Shown piece by piece: positions 28,574 to 37,019 of a stretch of DNA of 50,667 nt. Location: contig JAPOLI010000008.1 of assembly GCA_029977205.1 (NCBI GenBank), positions 1 to 50,667 on the forward strand, read 5' to 3'. This stretch comes from a bacterium (GTDB lineage: Bacteria; Actinomycetota; Thermoleophilia; Miltoncostaeales; Miltoncostaeaceae). The position numbers and the translations under genes were made by a program. Within the stretch, counting starts at the first letter, position 1. Each line of letters opens with the position of its first letter. The notes beneath the pieces are model-generated. The model was not told where the DNA came from. It was given only the letters and a program-made list of their open reading frames with translations, and searched no databases.

Positions 28574-29266
28574 ATGGTCACCGCGCGCGGGCTGGTGCAC
28601 GCGTACGGGGAGCGCCGCGCCGTGGATGGCGTGGACCTGGCCCTCGCCCCCGGTGAGCGCGTGGCGCTGGCCGGGGCCAACGGTGCGGGCAAGAGCACCC
28701 TGCTCCGCCTGGTGGCGACGCTCCTGCGGGCGCAGTCGGGCACCCTCGAGGTACTGGGCGAGGAGATCGCCGATGGCGCGCGCGCCGCCCGAGCGGGAAT
28801 CGGCTACCTGGCGCATGATCCCCTCGTCTACCTCGACCTCACGGCCCGGCAGAACCTCGAGCTCTACGGCGACCTCTATGGGATCGATGACCGTGACGCG
28901 CGCATCGACGACCTCCTCGACCACGTCGGGCTGCTCGGGCGGTCCGAGGACACCGTGCGCACCTTCAGCCGCGGGATGGCCCAGCGCCTCGCGCTGGCGC
29001 GCATGCTGCTGCACCGGCCTCGCCTCTTGCTCCTCGACGAGCCGCACGCCAGCCTCGACGCCCGCGGCGCCGCCCTGCTCGACGGCGAGCTCGAGGCGGC
29101 CCGGGCGGATGGCCGCGCGGCGATCATCGTGACCCATGAGGTGGAACGCGTGGCACGGGTGGCCGACCGGCTCGTCGTGATGCGCGCAGGCCGGGTGGTG
29201 TGCGACGAGTCCACGGACGGCCGTGACCCCATGGCCGTGCGTCGACGCTACGAGGAGGTGGCGTAA
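28574..29266 (+). CDS. ccmA: Cytochrome c maturation ABC transporter ATP-binding protein CcmA
   Basis: A 230-residue ABC ATPase. Walker A is AGANGAGKST, the signature is TFSRGMAQRLALARM (SRGMA replaces the usual LSGGQ), Walker B is LLLLDEPHASLD and the switch His is in IIVTHE. With the downstream ccmB, ccmC and ccmD it forms the Ccm system I complex that handles haem for covalent attachment to CxxCH motifs such as those in CtaC and the lipoprotein cytochrome. Its stop overlaps the ccmB ATG (TAATG). Confidence 0.9.
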   Translation: MVTARGLVHAYGERRAVDGVDLALAPGERVALAGANGAGKSTLLRLVATLLRAQSGTLEVLGEEIADGARAARAGIGYLAHDPLVYLDLTARQNLELYGDLYGIDDRDARIDDLLDHVGLLGRSEDTVRTFSRGMAQRLALARMLLHRPRLLLLDEPHASLDARGAALLDGELEAARADGRAAIIVTHEVERVARVADRLVVMRAGRVVCDESTDGRDPMAVRRRYEEVA

Positions 29267-29946
29267 TGAGGCGCCGTCAGCTCATGGCGCTCGTGCGCAA
29301 GGACCTGCGCCTGGAGCTGCGCACCCGCGAGACGATCGTGGCGATGGTGCTGTTCGCCATCGTGATGCTGGTGATCCTTCAGTTCGGCTTCGGGACGCGG
29401 GATGACGACCTCACGCGCTTTGTCGGGGGCCTGATGTGGGTGACGCTCGCGTTCACCGCCGTGCTCGGCGTCGGGCGGTCGTATGTGGCAGAGCGGGAGC
29501 AGCATGTGCTCGACGGCCTCCTGGCGTCGCCGGTGCCGCGCACCGTCATGCTCGGCGCGAAGGCCATCGCGATCTTCCTCTACATGACGGCGGTCGAGGT
29601 CGTGGTGATCCCCCTCGTCGGCGTCTTCTTCGTGAAGGGGTCCTACTGGGATGCCATCGGCTGGATCGCCATCGCGGCCCTTCTCGCGAACGCGTGCATC
29701 GCCCTGTCGGGCACGCTGTTCTCGGGGCTCGCCCTGTTCACCCGCGCGCGCGACCTGATCCTCCCCGTGCTGTTCCTCCCTGCGCTGGTGCCCGTCGTGG
29801 TCGCGGGGGCCGGGGCCACGCACGCCGTGGTGGGAGGGTCACCTGACATGAGCGAGTGGCGTGGGTACTGCCTGTTCCTGCTCGCCTACGCAATACTCTT
29901 TGCCCTTGTCTCCATCGCGACCTATGACGCCGTCTTCGATGACTGA
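29266..29946 (+). CDS. ccmB: Haem exporter permease CcmB
   Basis: A 226-residue membrane protein with six hydrophobic segments. A basic N-terminus (RRRQLMALVRKDLRLELRTRE) leads into the first helix, and EQHVLDGLLASPVPRTVMLGAKAIAIFL and the FTRARDLILPVLFLPALVPVV segment are typical of CcmB. It pairs with CcmA. The last 8 bases overlap the ccmC start region, consistent with coupled translation. Confidence 0.9.
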   Translation: MRRRQLMALVRKDLRLELRTRETIVAMVLFAIVMLVILQFGFGTRDDDLTRFVGGLMWVTLAFTAVLGVGRSYVAEREQHVLDGLLASPVPRTVMLGAKAIAIFLYMTAVEVVVIPLVGVFFVKGSYWDAIGWIAIAALLANACIALSGTLFSGLALFTRARDLILPVLFLPALVPVVVAGAGATHAVVGGSPDMSEWRGYCLFLLAYAILFALVSIATYDAVFDD

Positions 29947-30643
29947 CGGCCCCGCACGGGTTCCCGGCCAGCGGGCCGCGGCCATCTGGGGAGTCCTCGC
30001 GACCGTGCTCGTCGTGGTGTCGAGCATCGGGGTGTTCCTGGTCGCGCCCGAGGATGCCGACCAGGGGATCATCCAGCGCATCTTCTACTTCCACGTGGCC
30101 ATCGCGATCGCGTCGCTCGTGGCATTCGCGGTTGCCTGCGTCGCGGGCATCCTCCAGTTGCGCACCCGCGACGAGCGCTGGGACGACGTCGGCGAGGCCA
30201 GCATCCGCATCGGCCTCCTCTTCTCGGTGCTGGTGGTGATCACGGGCTCCATCTGGGCGAAGGCCTCGTGGGGCACGTGGTGGGTATGGACCGACCCCCG
30301 TCTCGTGACGTACCTGATCGTGGTGCTCATCTACGCGGCGTACTTCGTCCTGCGCTCCTCGGTGGAGGACGATCGCCGCATGCGCTACTCGGCGATCTAC
30401 GCCATCGCGGGCTTTGCCTCCGTGCCGCTCTCGTTTTATTCGGTGCGCGTCGCCGAGTCGTTCGTCCACCCCGTGGTTTTCACCTCGAGCGGGGCGAACA
30501 TGCCCGGCTCCATGCTCTGGTGGTTCGTGGTGTCGCAGGCGGCGATGATCTGCCTGTTCGTCGCACTGCTCGAACTCGACCTCCTCGGCCGGCGCTCGGA
30601 GCGTGCCCTTCGACGCCTTGCCATGCGACTGGAGAGCGCATGA
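29939..30643 (+). CDS. ccmC: Haem-handling protein CcmC
   Basis: A 234-residue integral membrane protein of the haem handling family. The WWD motif is present as GTWWVWTDPRL, flanked by the haem-ligand histidines in IFYFHVAIA and ESFVHPVVF. Six hydrophobic segments are visible. It delivers haem to CcmE for cytochrome c maturation. ATG 29939 (MTDGPARVPG) is chosen; CcmE, CcmF and CcmH homologues are not in this window. Its stop overlaps the next ATG (ATGA). Confidence 0.92.
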   Translation: MTDGPARVPGQRAAAIWGVLATVLVVVSSIGVFLVAPEDADQGIIQRIFYFHVAIAIASLVAFAVACVAGILQLRTRDERWDDVGEASIRIGLLFSVLVVITGSIWAKASWGTWWVWTDPRLVTYLIVVLIYAAYFVLRSSVEDDRRMRYSAIYAIAGFASVPLSFYSVRVAESFVHPVVFTSSGANMPGSMLWWFVVSQAAMICLFVALLELDLLGRRSERALRRLAMRLESA

Positions 30644-30825
30644 GCGGCGGCGCCCAGTACGTGGTGGCCGCCTATGCGGTCATCTGGTTCCTCGTCCTGG
30701 CCTACGTGGTGATGCTCGGCGCACGCACGGCACGGGTCGGTCGCCAGGTGGAAGCCATGATGCGGATGCTGGACCGCCGGGACGCCGAGCGGTCCGACTC
30801 CGAGACGGCCGAGGACCGCACCTGA
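30640..30825 (+). CDS. ccmD: CcmD-like small membrane protein
   Basis: A 61-residue protein with one hydrophobic helix (YVVAAYAVIWFLVLAYVVML) followed by a charged Arg/Glu-rich tail, the shape of CcmD, which stabilises the CcmC-CcmE complex. The call rests on size, topology and its place after ccmC; the sequence alone is weakly conserved. It overlaps ccmC (ATGA) and the next gene (TGATG). Confidence 0.75.
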   Translation: MSGGAQYVVAAYAVIWFLVLAYVVMLGARTARVGRQVEAMMRMLDRRDAERSDSETAEDRT

Positions 30826-31487
30826 TGGCACGAGACCTGTACCCGGTGTTCCTCGACCTCGCCGACCGCCTCGTGGTGGTGGTCGGCGGCGGCCAGGTGG
30901 CCACCGATCGCGCGGCGCGCCTCGCCGCGCACGGCGCACGCGTGCGCGTGGTGAGCCCGGCACTCGGAACCTCGCTCGCCGAGCTGGTGGCGGACGGTCG
31001 GGTCGCCGAGCATCGTGCCCGTCCCTATGCGCACGGCGACCTCGATGGCGCCGCGCTCGTGGTGGCGGCCACCGATGACGCCGCCGTCAACCGGCAGGTG
31101 CGCGACGACGCGCGCGCAGCCGGCGCCGAGGTGAACGTGGCCGACGACCCCGAGGGCTCCACCGCGGTGATCCCCGCGCTCATGCGCGAGGGCGGGCTGT
31201 CCATCGCCATCACCACCGGCGGCGCGAGCCCCGTGGTGTCACGGCGCATCCGCGAGGACCTCGAGGCGCGGTTCGGGCCGGGCTGGGCGGGCCTGATCTC
31301 GCTCCTGGCCGAGACGCGCGATGAGCTCGTCGCCGCCCACCCCGACATCGCGGCGCGGCGGACCGCCGTGGAGGCGCTGATCGATTCCGGCGTGGTGGAC
31401 GACATCGCCGCGACCGGTCCCGATGCGTGCCGTGCCCGCGTGCGTACTGCCCTGGGCCTCGATGCCGCCGCCGTGGAGGCCGCCTGA
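30825..31487 (+). CDS. Precorrin-2 dehydrogenase/sirohydrochlorin ferrochelatase-like (SirC/CysG N-domain)
   Basis: A 220-residue NAD-dependent enzyme converting precorrin-2 to sirohydrochlorin. The Rossmann start YPVFLDLADRLVVVVGGGQVATDRAA and AALVVAATDDAAVNRQV are typical, followed by VNVADDPEGSTAVIPALMREGGLSIAITTGGASP, the dimer-forming region of CysG-N/Met8p. It precedes hemA, as in other Gram-positive haem/sirohaem clusters, and with CobA downstream provides the sirohaem branch. The start overlaps ccmD as TGATG. Confidence 0.9.
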   Translation: MARDLYPVFLDLADRLVVVVGGGQVATDRAARLAAHGARVRVVSPALGTSLAELVADGRVAEHRARPYAHGDLDGAALVVAATDDAAVNRQVRDDARAAGAEVNVADDPEGSTAVIPALMREGGLSIAITTGGASPVVSRRIREDLEARFGPGWAGLISLLAETRDELVAAHPDIAARRTAVEALIDSGVVDDIAATGPDACRARVRTALGLDAAAVEAA

Positions 31488-32830
31488 TGCCCCACCTGAT
31501 CGCCGTCGGGATCTCCCACAAGACCGCTCCGGTGGAGCAGCGCGAGAAGGTGGCGCTGACCGACGGCACGGCGCGAACCCTGGCGCGCGAACTGGTGCGC
31601 CACCCGGACATCGCCGAGGCCGTCGTGCTGTCGACGTGCAATCGCACGGAGGTCTACGTGCACGCGCTTGATGCGGGCGCGGCCGAGGATGCCGTGTGCC
31701 AGTCGCTCGTGCAGCACAGCACCGACATGAGCCGAAGCGAGTTCGACTGCGTGCGGTACGCCCATCTCGACGACCGCGCGGTGGCGCACCTGTTCCGCGT
31801 GGCATCCAGCCTTGATTCGATGGTGGTTGGCGAGAGCGAGATCCAGGGCCAGGTGCGGCAAGCGTGGGAGCGCTGCGCCGAGGAGGAATGCACCGGCGTG
31901 CTGATCGACCGCCTGTTCCGCCAGGCCCTCGAGACCGGCAAGCGCGTGCGCACGGAGACCCGGGTGGCGGTGCGCCCCGTCTCGGTGTCCACGGTGGCCG
32001 CCGACCTCGCCCGCGAGGCCATTCCGGACCTCGGCGGCCGGCGGGGCCTGGTCGTGGGCGGCGGCCAGATGGCGGAGGCCACGGCGCGGGCCCTGATGGA
32101 GCGTGGCCTTGGCGAACTGGTGGTGATCAACCGCACCGTCGGCACGGCACGCGAGATCGCCGAGCGCCTCGGCGGCCTGGGCCTGGGCTACGACTGCCTG
32201 CCCGAGGAGCTCGCGAAGGCCGACGTGGTCCTCTGCTCCACCGACGCGCCCCACCCGGTGATCTCCGCAGAGCAGGTGACGGTGGCGCTCGAGGACCGCC
32301 CGGCACGCCCGATGGTGCTCATCGACATCGCCGTGCCACGCGACGTGCACCCGGACGCCTCCGGCGTCCATGGCGCCGTGCTGTTCGACATCGATGACCT
32401 CGAGCGCGTGGTCGCGCAGCACCGCGACGAGCGCGAGGAGCACGCCCGTCGTGCCGAGGTGCTCGTCGGCGAGGAGGTCGAGCGCTATGCCGACTGGAGG
32501 TCCGGGCTGGCCGTCACCCCGGTGATCACCTCCCTGCGCGAGATGGCGGAGGCCATCCGGCAGGGCGAGATCGCACGCGCGGGGGGCGCCGATGGCGATC
32601 TGAGCCCCGAGGAGGTGGAGCGCATCGACCGGGTGACCCGGGCGATCCTCAACAAGCTGCTGCACGAGCCCACGGTGCGCGCCCGCGAGGCCGCGACCAG
32701 CATCGATGGCCTGCGGCATGTGGAGTCGCTGCGCATGCTGTTCGGCCTCGACGTCCCGGAGCGGGGCCCACGCGACACGGAGCCCGACGATGCGACGGGC
32801 GTCGCAACGCGGCCCGGCGCCTCCGGCTGA
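31487..32830 (+). CDS. hemA: Glutamyl-tRNA reductase
   Basis: A 447-residue enzyme that reduces glutamyl-tRNA to glutamate-1-semialdehyde, the first committed step of the C5 tetrapyrrole route. The nucleophilic Cys51 lies in LSTCNRTEVY. The conserved GESEIQGQVRQAW, the NADPH fold VVGGGQMAEATARALMERG, VVINRT and DIAVPRDV, and a C-terminal dimerisation helix (TRAILNKLLHEP) are present. The last 25 residues are an acidic/Pro-rich tail. It follows the precorrin-2 dehydrogenase with TGATG overlap. Confidence 0.95.
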   Translation: MPHLIAVGISHKTAPVEQREKVALTDGTARTLARELVRHPDIAEAVVLSTCNRTEVYVHALDAGAAEDAVCQSLVQHSTDMSRSEFDCVRYAHLDDRAVAHLFRVASSLDSMVVGESEIQGQVRQAWERCAEEECTGVLIDRLFRQALETGKRVRTETRVAVRPVSVSTVAADLAREAIPDLGGRRGLVVGGGQMAEATARALMERGLGELVVINRTVGTAREIAERLGGLGLGYDCLPEELAKADVVLCSTDAPHPVISAEQVTVALEDRPARPMVLIDIAVPRDVHPDASGVHGAVLFDIDDLERVVAQHRDEREEHARRAEVLVGEEVERYADWRSGLAVTPVITSLREMAEAIRQGEIARAGGADGDLSPEEVERIDRVTRAILNKLLHEPTVRAREAATSIDGLRHVESLRMLFGLDVPERGPRDTEPDDATGVATRPGASG

Positions 32831-32839
32831 CGGGCGCCC

Positions 32840-33712
32840 GTGCGGGTGACCGTGGCCACGCGCCGCTCCGCCCTGGCCCTGGCGCAGTCCGGGGCGGTAG
32901 CCCGCGCGCTCGCGGCCGCAGGTCATGATGCCCCCCTTCTCGAGCTGACGACCGCGGGGGACCGCTGGAGCCTCGCCGGCGCGGACGCGGCACCGGGCCT
33001 GGACGTGAAGGGCATATTCGTGAAGGAACTGGAGGAGGCGCTGCTCGACGGCCGTGCCGACATCGCCGTGCACTCGGCGAAGGACCTCCCCGGCGCGCTG
33101 CCCACAGGTCTCGCGGTCATCGCCACGCCGCCGCGGGAGGACCCGTCCGACGTGCTGGTGGGGAGCCCCGGCGGCCTCGACGCGCTGCCGCAGGGCGCGC
33201 GCGTGGGAACCACGAGCCCTCGGCGCGCCGCGCAGGTGCGCGCCGTGAGGCCCGACGTCGAGGTGGTGGAGGTGCGCGGCAATGTCGACACCCGCCTCGG
33301 CAAGCTCGATGCGGGTGAGGTGGATGCCCTCGTGCTGGCCGCCGCGGGCCTCCGGCGCCTCGGGATCGACCGGCCCGACGCCGTGGTGCTGCCGCTCGAG
33401 GTATGCCTGCCGGCCGCGGGGCAGGGCATCGTGGCCATCGAGGGCCGTGACGACGACGCCCAGGTGCGCGCGGCGTGCGCACCGTTTGATGACCCCGGCG
33501 CGCACGCATGCCTGAGGGCTGAGCGCGCCTTCCTCGCGCGCCTGGGCGGCGGTTGCAGCGTGGCCGCCGGTGCGCTCTGCGAGGTCGATGGCGCGGCCCT
33601 GCGTATCCGCGCATGGTGGGAGGGCACCGGCCGCTTCGCGGATCTCGATGGCACGGTCGCGGATGCCGCGGCGCTAGGTGCGCGCGCGGCCGAGGAGGTC
33701 GGCGCGCCGTGA
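32840..33712 (+). CDS. hemC: Porphobilinogen deaminase (hydroxymethylbilane synthase)
   Basis: A 290-residue cytoplasmic enzyme that joins four porphobilinogens. It shows ATRRSALALAQSG, KGIFVKELEEALLDGRADIAVHSAKDLP, GTTSPRRAAQ and RGNVDTRL, plus the dipyrromethane cofactor Cys239 in GGGCSVAAGA. The GTG start at 32840 is 9 bases after the hemA stop; its own stop overlaps the CobA-HemD start as GTGA. Length is typical. Confidence 0.95.
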   Translation: MRVTVATRRSALALAQSGAVARALAAAGHDAPLLELTTAGDRWSLAGADAAPGLDVKGIFVKELEEALLDGRADIAVHSAKDLPGALPTGLAVIATPPREDPSDVLVGSPGGLDALPQGARVGTTSPRRAAQVRAVRPDVEVVEVRGNVDTRLGKLDAGEVDALVLAAAGLRRLGIDRPDAVVLPLEVCLPAAGQGIVAIEGRDDDAQVRAACAPFDDPGAHACLRAERAFLARLGGGCSVAAGALCEVDGAALRIRAWWEGTGRFADLDGTVADAAALGARAAEEVGAP

Positions 33713-35220
33713 GCGACGGAATCGTCTATCTGATCGGCGCGGGCCCCGGGGACCCCGGGCTCATCACCGTGCGCGGCCGCGAGGCGCTGATGCGCGCCGA
33801 CGTGGTGCTCTACGACCGCCTCGGCACGGAGCAGCTCATGCACCTCGTGCGCCCCGACGCGGAGCTCATCGACGTCGGCAAGGCCCCCGGGCGCGCCACG
33901 ATGACGCAGGATGAGACAACGGCGTTGCTCGTGCGACTCGGGCGGGAGGGCCGCGTGGTCGCCCGCCTCAAGGGTGGCGATCCGTTCATCTTCGGGCGCG
34001 GCGCCGAGGAGGCCGAGGCCCTCGTGGAGGCGGGCGTGCGGGTGCTGGTGGTACCCGGTGTGACCTCGGCCATCGGCGCGCCATCGGCAGCGGGCATCCC
34101 CGTCACCTACCGGGGGATGTCCACGGCGTTCACGGTGGTCACGGGCCATGAGGATCCGGCCAAGGACGCCGAGCAGAACGACTGGGACCACCTGGCGGCC
34201 CTGCCGCACACGCTGATCGTGCTCATGGGAATGGGGCGGCTGCGGGGCATCGCAGAGCGGCTCATGGCTGCCGGGCGCCCGGCCGACCAGCCGGCCGCGG
34301 CGATCCAGTGGGGCACGACACCGCGCCAGCGCACGGTCACCGCCACGCTCGGCACCATCGCCGACAGGGTGGACGAGGAGGGTCTCGGCAACCCGGCGAT
34401 CCTGGTCTTCGGGGACGTCGTCTCCCGCGCCCCCGGTCTCGCCCCCGCGGGCCGCGGCCCCCTGGCGGGTCGGAGCATCGTGGTCACCCGGGCACGCGCG
34501 CAGGCCAGCGACCTCGCGGGCGGGCTTGAGGCACGTGGCGCACACGTGGTCGAGCTGCCCGTCATCCGCGTGGTGCCCGCGGCGCCCACGGCCGAGATCA
34601 CCTCGGCGCTCGCGGCGATCGCCGAGTACGACGTCATCGTGCTGAGCAGCGCGAACGGCGTCGAGGCGCTCGCCGGGCACATGGCCGCGCGCGGTCTCGA
34701 TGCCCGCAGCCTTCGCCCCACGCAGGTGGTGGCCGCCGTGGGACCGGCCACCGCCGCCGCGCTGGCTGGACACGGGATCCGCGCGGACGTGGTTCCCGAG
34801 CGCTTCGTGGCGGAGGCGATGGTGGATGCCCTCGCGGACGTCCCCATGGACGGTCGTCGCGTGCTCATCGCCCGTGCGGCCGACGCACGGCCGGTGATCG
34901 CCGACGCCCTGCGCGCACGGGGAGCGATGGTGGATGACGTGGTGGTCTACGCGACGCTCGCCGAGCGCCCGACCGACGAGGTCATTGAGCAGGCGCTTGC
35001 GGCCGATGTCATCACCTTCACCTCGTCCTCCACCGTCACGAACACGCTCGCCGTGCTCGATGATGCCCAGCGCGCGCGGCTCGCCGCGGGGCCGCGCGTG
35101 GTGTCCATCGGGCCGATCACCTCGGCCACCGCACGCGACGCCGGCCTCGAGGTGTCCGTCGAGGCCACCACCAGCGACATCCCCGGCCTCATCCGCGCGG
35201 TCCAGGAATGTGCGGGGTAG
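33709..35220 (+). CDS. Uroporphyrinogen III C-methyltransferase fused to uroporphyrinogen III synthase (CobA-HemD)
   Basis: A 503-residue bifunctional protein. Residues 1 to about 245 are the SAM-dependent methyltransferase: VYLIGAGPGDPGLITVRG, VVLYDRL, RLKGGDPFIFGRGAEEAE and VVPGVTSAIGAPSAAGIP. Residues about 255-500 are uroporphyrinogen III synthase: IVVTRARAQASDLAGGLEARG, VVLSSANGVEAL, VVAAVGPATAAAL and TFTSSSTVTNTL. One half makes uroporphyrinogen III; the other takes it to precorrin-2 for sirohaem. The fusion is known in Actinobacteria and Firmicutes. hemB, which often follows, is absent here; a SAM hydrolase follows instead. Confidence 0.94.
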   Translation: MSDGIVYLIGAGPGDPGLITVRGREALMRADVVLYDRLGTEQLMHLVRPDAELIDVGKAPGRATMTQDETTALLVRLGREGRVVARLKGGDPFIFGRGAEEAEALVEAGVRVLVVPGVTSAIGAPSAAGIPVTYRGMSTAFTVVTGHEDPAKDAEQNDWDHLAALPHTLIVLMGMGRLRGIAERLMAAGRPADQPAAAIQWGTTPRQRTVTATLGTIADRVDEEGLGNPAILVFGDVVSRAPGLAPAGRGPLAGRSIVVTRARAQASDLAGGLEARGAHVVELPVIRVVPAAPTAEITSALAAIAEYDVIVLSSANGVEALAGHMAARGLDARSLRPTQVVAAVGPATAAALAGHGIRADVVPERFVAEAMVDALADVPMDGRRVLIARAADARPVIADALRARGAMVDDVVVYATLAERPTDEVIEQALAADVITFTSSSTVTNTLAVLDDAQRARLAAGPRVVSIGPITSATARDAGLEVSVEATTSDIPGLIRAVQECAG

Positions 35221-35224
35221 GCGC

Positions 35225-36037
35225 ATGAGCCGCCCCCTCGGATTCCTCACCGACTACGGACCGCATACCGAGCACGTGGGCGCGCTGCACGCCGTGGCCG
35301 CCACGCGGGCGCCTGCGAGCGACCGCATTGACCTCGCCCATGACATTCCGCCGGGCGACGTGCGCTGGGGGGCGATCCTCGCCGAGCGACTCGTGCGTCT
35401 CATGCCACGCGAGGCGGTGACGGTGGCCGTGGTGGACCCCGGCGTGGGCACCGACCGTCGCAGCGTGGCCGTCGAACTCGAGTGGGGCGCGGTGCTGGTC
35501 GGCCCCGACAACGGACTGCTCGGCCTCGCGGCCGAGCGCCTGGGTGCGCACCGGGCGGTGGAGATCACCAACCCCGATCACATGCGCACGCCGGTGTCGG
35601 CGACGTTCCATGGTCGCGATGTATTCGTTCCGGCCGCCGCGCACATCGCGGTCGGGGGGTCGCTCGACGACCTTGGCCCCTCTGTTGACCCGTCGGCGAT
35701 CACCCCGCCCCACCTGCCGGATGCGAGCGCGATGCCAGGCACGCTGGAGGCACTCGTCGCCGGGATCGACCGGTTCGGCAACCTCGCGCTGTGGGCCCAC
35801 CCGGAGCACCTCATGGCCGCGGGGCTCGTCGATGGCGGGCGCCTCTGGGTGGCGACGGCCGAGGGCGGGCGCTCGCAGGCCACGATGGGCCGTACATTCG
35901 CGGATGTCCCGCGCGGCGCGCTGCTGGTCCACGTGGACTCCCACGGCCTCGTCGCCGTGGCACTCAACGGCGGCAGTGCACAGGAACGGCTGCGGGTGAC
36001 GGCCGGGGAGGTCGTCGCCCTCATGCGTCAGGAGTAG
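35225..36037 (+). CDS. SAM hydrolase/SAM-dependent halogenase-fold protein (DUF62, adenosine-forming)
   Basis: A 270-residue protein of the DUF62 family, whose studied non-halogenase members hydrolyse S-adenosylmethionine to adenosine and methionine. It contains FLTDYGPHTEHVGALHAV, DLAHDIPPGDVRWGA, TVAVVDPGVGTDRRSVAV, LVGPDNGLLG, ATFHGRDVFVPAAAHIA and GIDRFGNLAL. The VDPGVG, PDNG and FHGRD blocks form the SAM pocket. It starts 5 bases after cobA-hemD and is the last gene of the tetrapyrrole run, which is unusual. It overlaps the convergent glycosyltransferase by 10 bases. Confidence 0.9.
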   Translation: MSRPLGFLTDYGPHTEHVGALHAVAATRAPASDRIDLAHDIPPGDVRWGAILAERLVRLMPREAVTVAVVDPGVGTDRRSVAVELEWGAVLVGPDNGLLGLAAERLGAHRAVEITNPDHMRTPVSATFHGRDVFVPAAAHIAVGGSLDDLGPSVDPSAITPPHLPDASAMPGTLEALVAGIDRFGNLALWAHPEHLMAAGLVDGGRLWVATAEGGRSQATMGRTFADVPRGALLVHVDSHGLVAVALNGGSAQERLRVTAGEVVALMRQE

Positions 36038-36747
36038 CGCCCGCGCCAGGAGTTCATGCGGATGCGCCAGATGTCCTCGATGAACGGCGGCAGGTGCCGT
36101 CCGACGTCGAACGTGGATTCATCACGGAACTCCACGGACACCGGCATCTCGGCGATACGCGCGCCCATGCGGCGCGCCAGGTACAGCACCTCGATGTCGA
36201 AGGCGAATGAGTCGATCGTGGCCTTCTCGAACACCCGCCGTGCCCACTCGGCCGTGAATCCCTTGAAGCCCGCCTGGGTGTCGCTGATCACCGGGAGCAC
36301 CAGCAGCCTGCGCGTCACCTGCACCGCCGCGCCCGCGGCGAGTCGTGCGGGACTCCGCTCGGTGTCGGCGTACGCCGCCAGGCTGCGCTTGCCCGTGACC
36401 ACATCGGCCACCCCCGACCGCAGCAGGGTGAGCGCCGGGTCCACGTGGAAGGGGGCGATGTTCAGGTCGGCGTCCACGTAGAAGCGGTAGTCGCCCGTGG
36501 CCGCGAGCATGCCCGACCGCACTGCACCGCCCTTGCCCCTGTTCTCGGGCAAGCGGTTCAGTCGGATGCGTGCATCGCGCGCCGCCGCCTTCTCCACGAG
36601 CGCCGCGGTGCCGTCGGTGCTGCCGTCGTCGCTCACCACCAGCTCGACGGAGCCGTCGAAGCCGTCCATCCAGGACGTCCAGCCGTCGAGCGTCGGCTGC
36701 AGCCGACGCTCTTCGTCATAGGCGGGGACGACGATCGAGAGATCCAT
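36028..36747 (-). CDS. Family 2 glycosyltransferase (dolichyl/polyprenyl-phosphate sugar synthase-like)
   Basis: A 239-residue GT-A enzyme. It has SIVVPAYDEERRL, VSDDGSTDGTAALVEK, PENRGKGGAVRSGMLAATGDY and the metal-binding YVDADL (DxD), then SDTQAGFKGF and IDSFAFDIEVLYLARRMG, the pattern of Alg5/DPM1-like enzymes that load a sugar onto a polyprenyl phosphate. No C-terminal membrane segment is present. ATG 36747 is chosen because GGAG lies 6 bases upstream, and an alternative ATG sits 9 bases further up. The sugar donor cannot be read from sequence. Confidence 0.88.
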   Translation of the reverse strand: MDLSIVVPAYDEERRLQPTLDGWTSWMDGFDGSVELVVSDDGSTDGTAALVEKAAARDARIRLNRLPENRGKGGAVRSGMLAATGDYRFYVDADLNIAPFHVDPALTLLRSGVADVVTGKRSLAAYADTERSPARLAAGAAVQVTRRLLVLPVISDTQAGFKGFTAEWARRVFEKATIDSFAFDIEVLYLARRMGARIAEMPVSVEFRDESTFDVGRHLPPFIEDIWRIRMNSWRGRYS

Positions 36748-36881
36748 CGGCTCCATGCTCGCAGACGCGCGGTCCGGTGCGCGTGCAGGGGGTCCAGGCC
36801 GTCGTCCAGGCGGCCCCGTGGATGCGCCGCACCCGCGCATGCACGCGCGCCGCGGCCCGATGGGCGCGCGGCGCGCGGAGA

Positions 36882-36954
36882 TGGCGAGACCCGGACTCGA
36901 ACCGGGGACACCACGATTTTCAGTCGTGTGCTCTACCAGCTGAGCTATCTCGCC
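36882..36954 (-). tRNA. tRNA-Phe (GAA)
   Basis: A 73-base cloverleaf on the minus strand: acceptor GGCGAGA/TCTCGCC, D arm GCTC-AGCTGGTA-GAGC, anticodon arm CACGA-CTGAAAA-TCGTG with anticodon GAA, T arm CCCGG-TTCGAGT-CCGGG and discriminator A. The 3' CCA is not encoded. Confidence 0.96.
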
Positions 36955-37007
36955 CGGCCGGGGAACGCTAGGGGCGCATCCCCGGCGATGCAACCCGCAT
37001 CCAGCGG

Positions 37008-37013
37008 TAGCAT
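37008..37013 (+). promoter_or_regulatory. Probable -10 element of the two-component operon
   Basis: TAGCAT ends 6 bases before the GTG start of the response regulator, the same hexamer as before pyk and the UbiA gene. The preceding 50 bases contain no ribosome binding site. Confidence 0.45.
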
Positions 37014-37019
37014 CGGGTC

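Noticed and set aside
31025-33505. Very long open frames opposite hemA/hemC (and similar ones at 22163-24379, 23694-25880, 32923-35250)
   Set aside because: Such frames arise in high-GC DNA because stop codons are rare. Their translations are His/Arg/Pro-rich, low in complexity and lack family motifs, whereas the opposite or alternate frames encode recognised enzymes.
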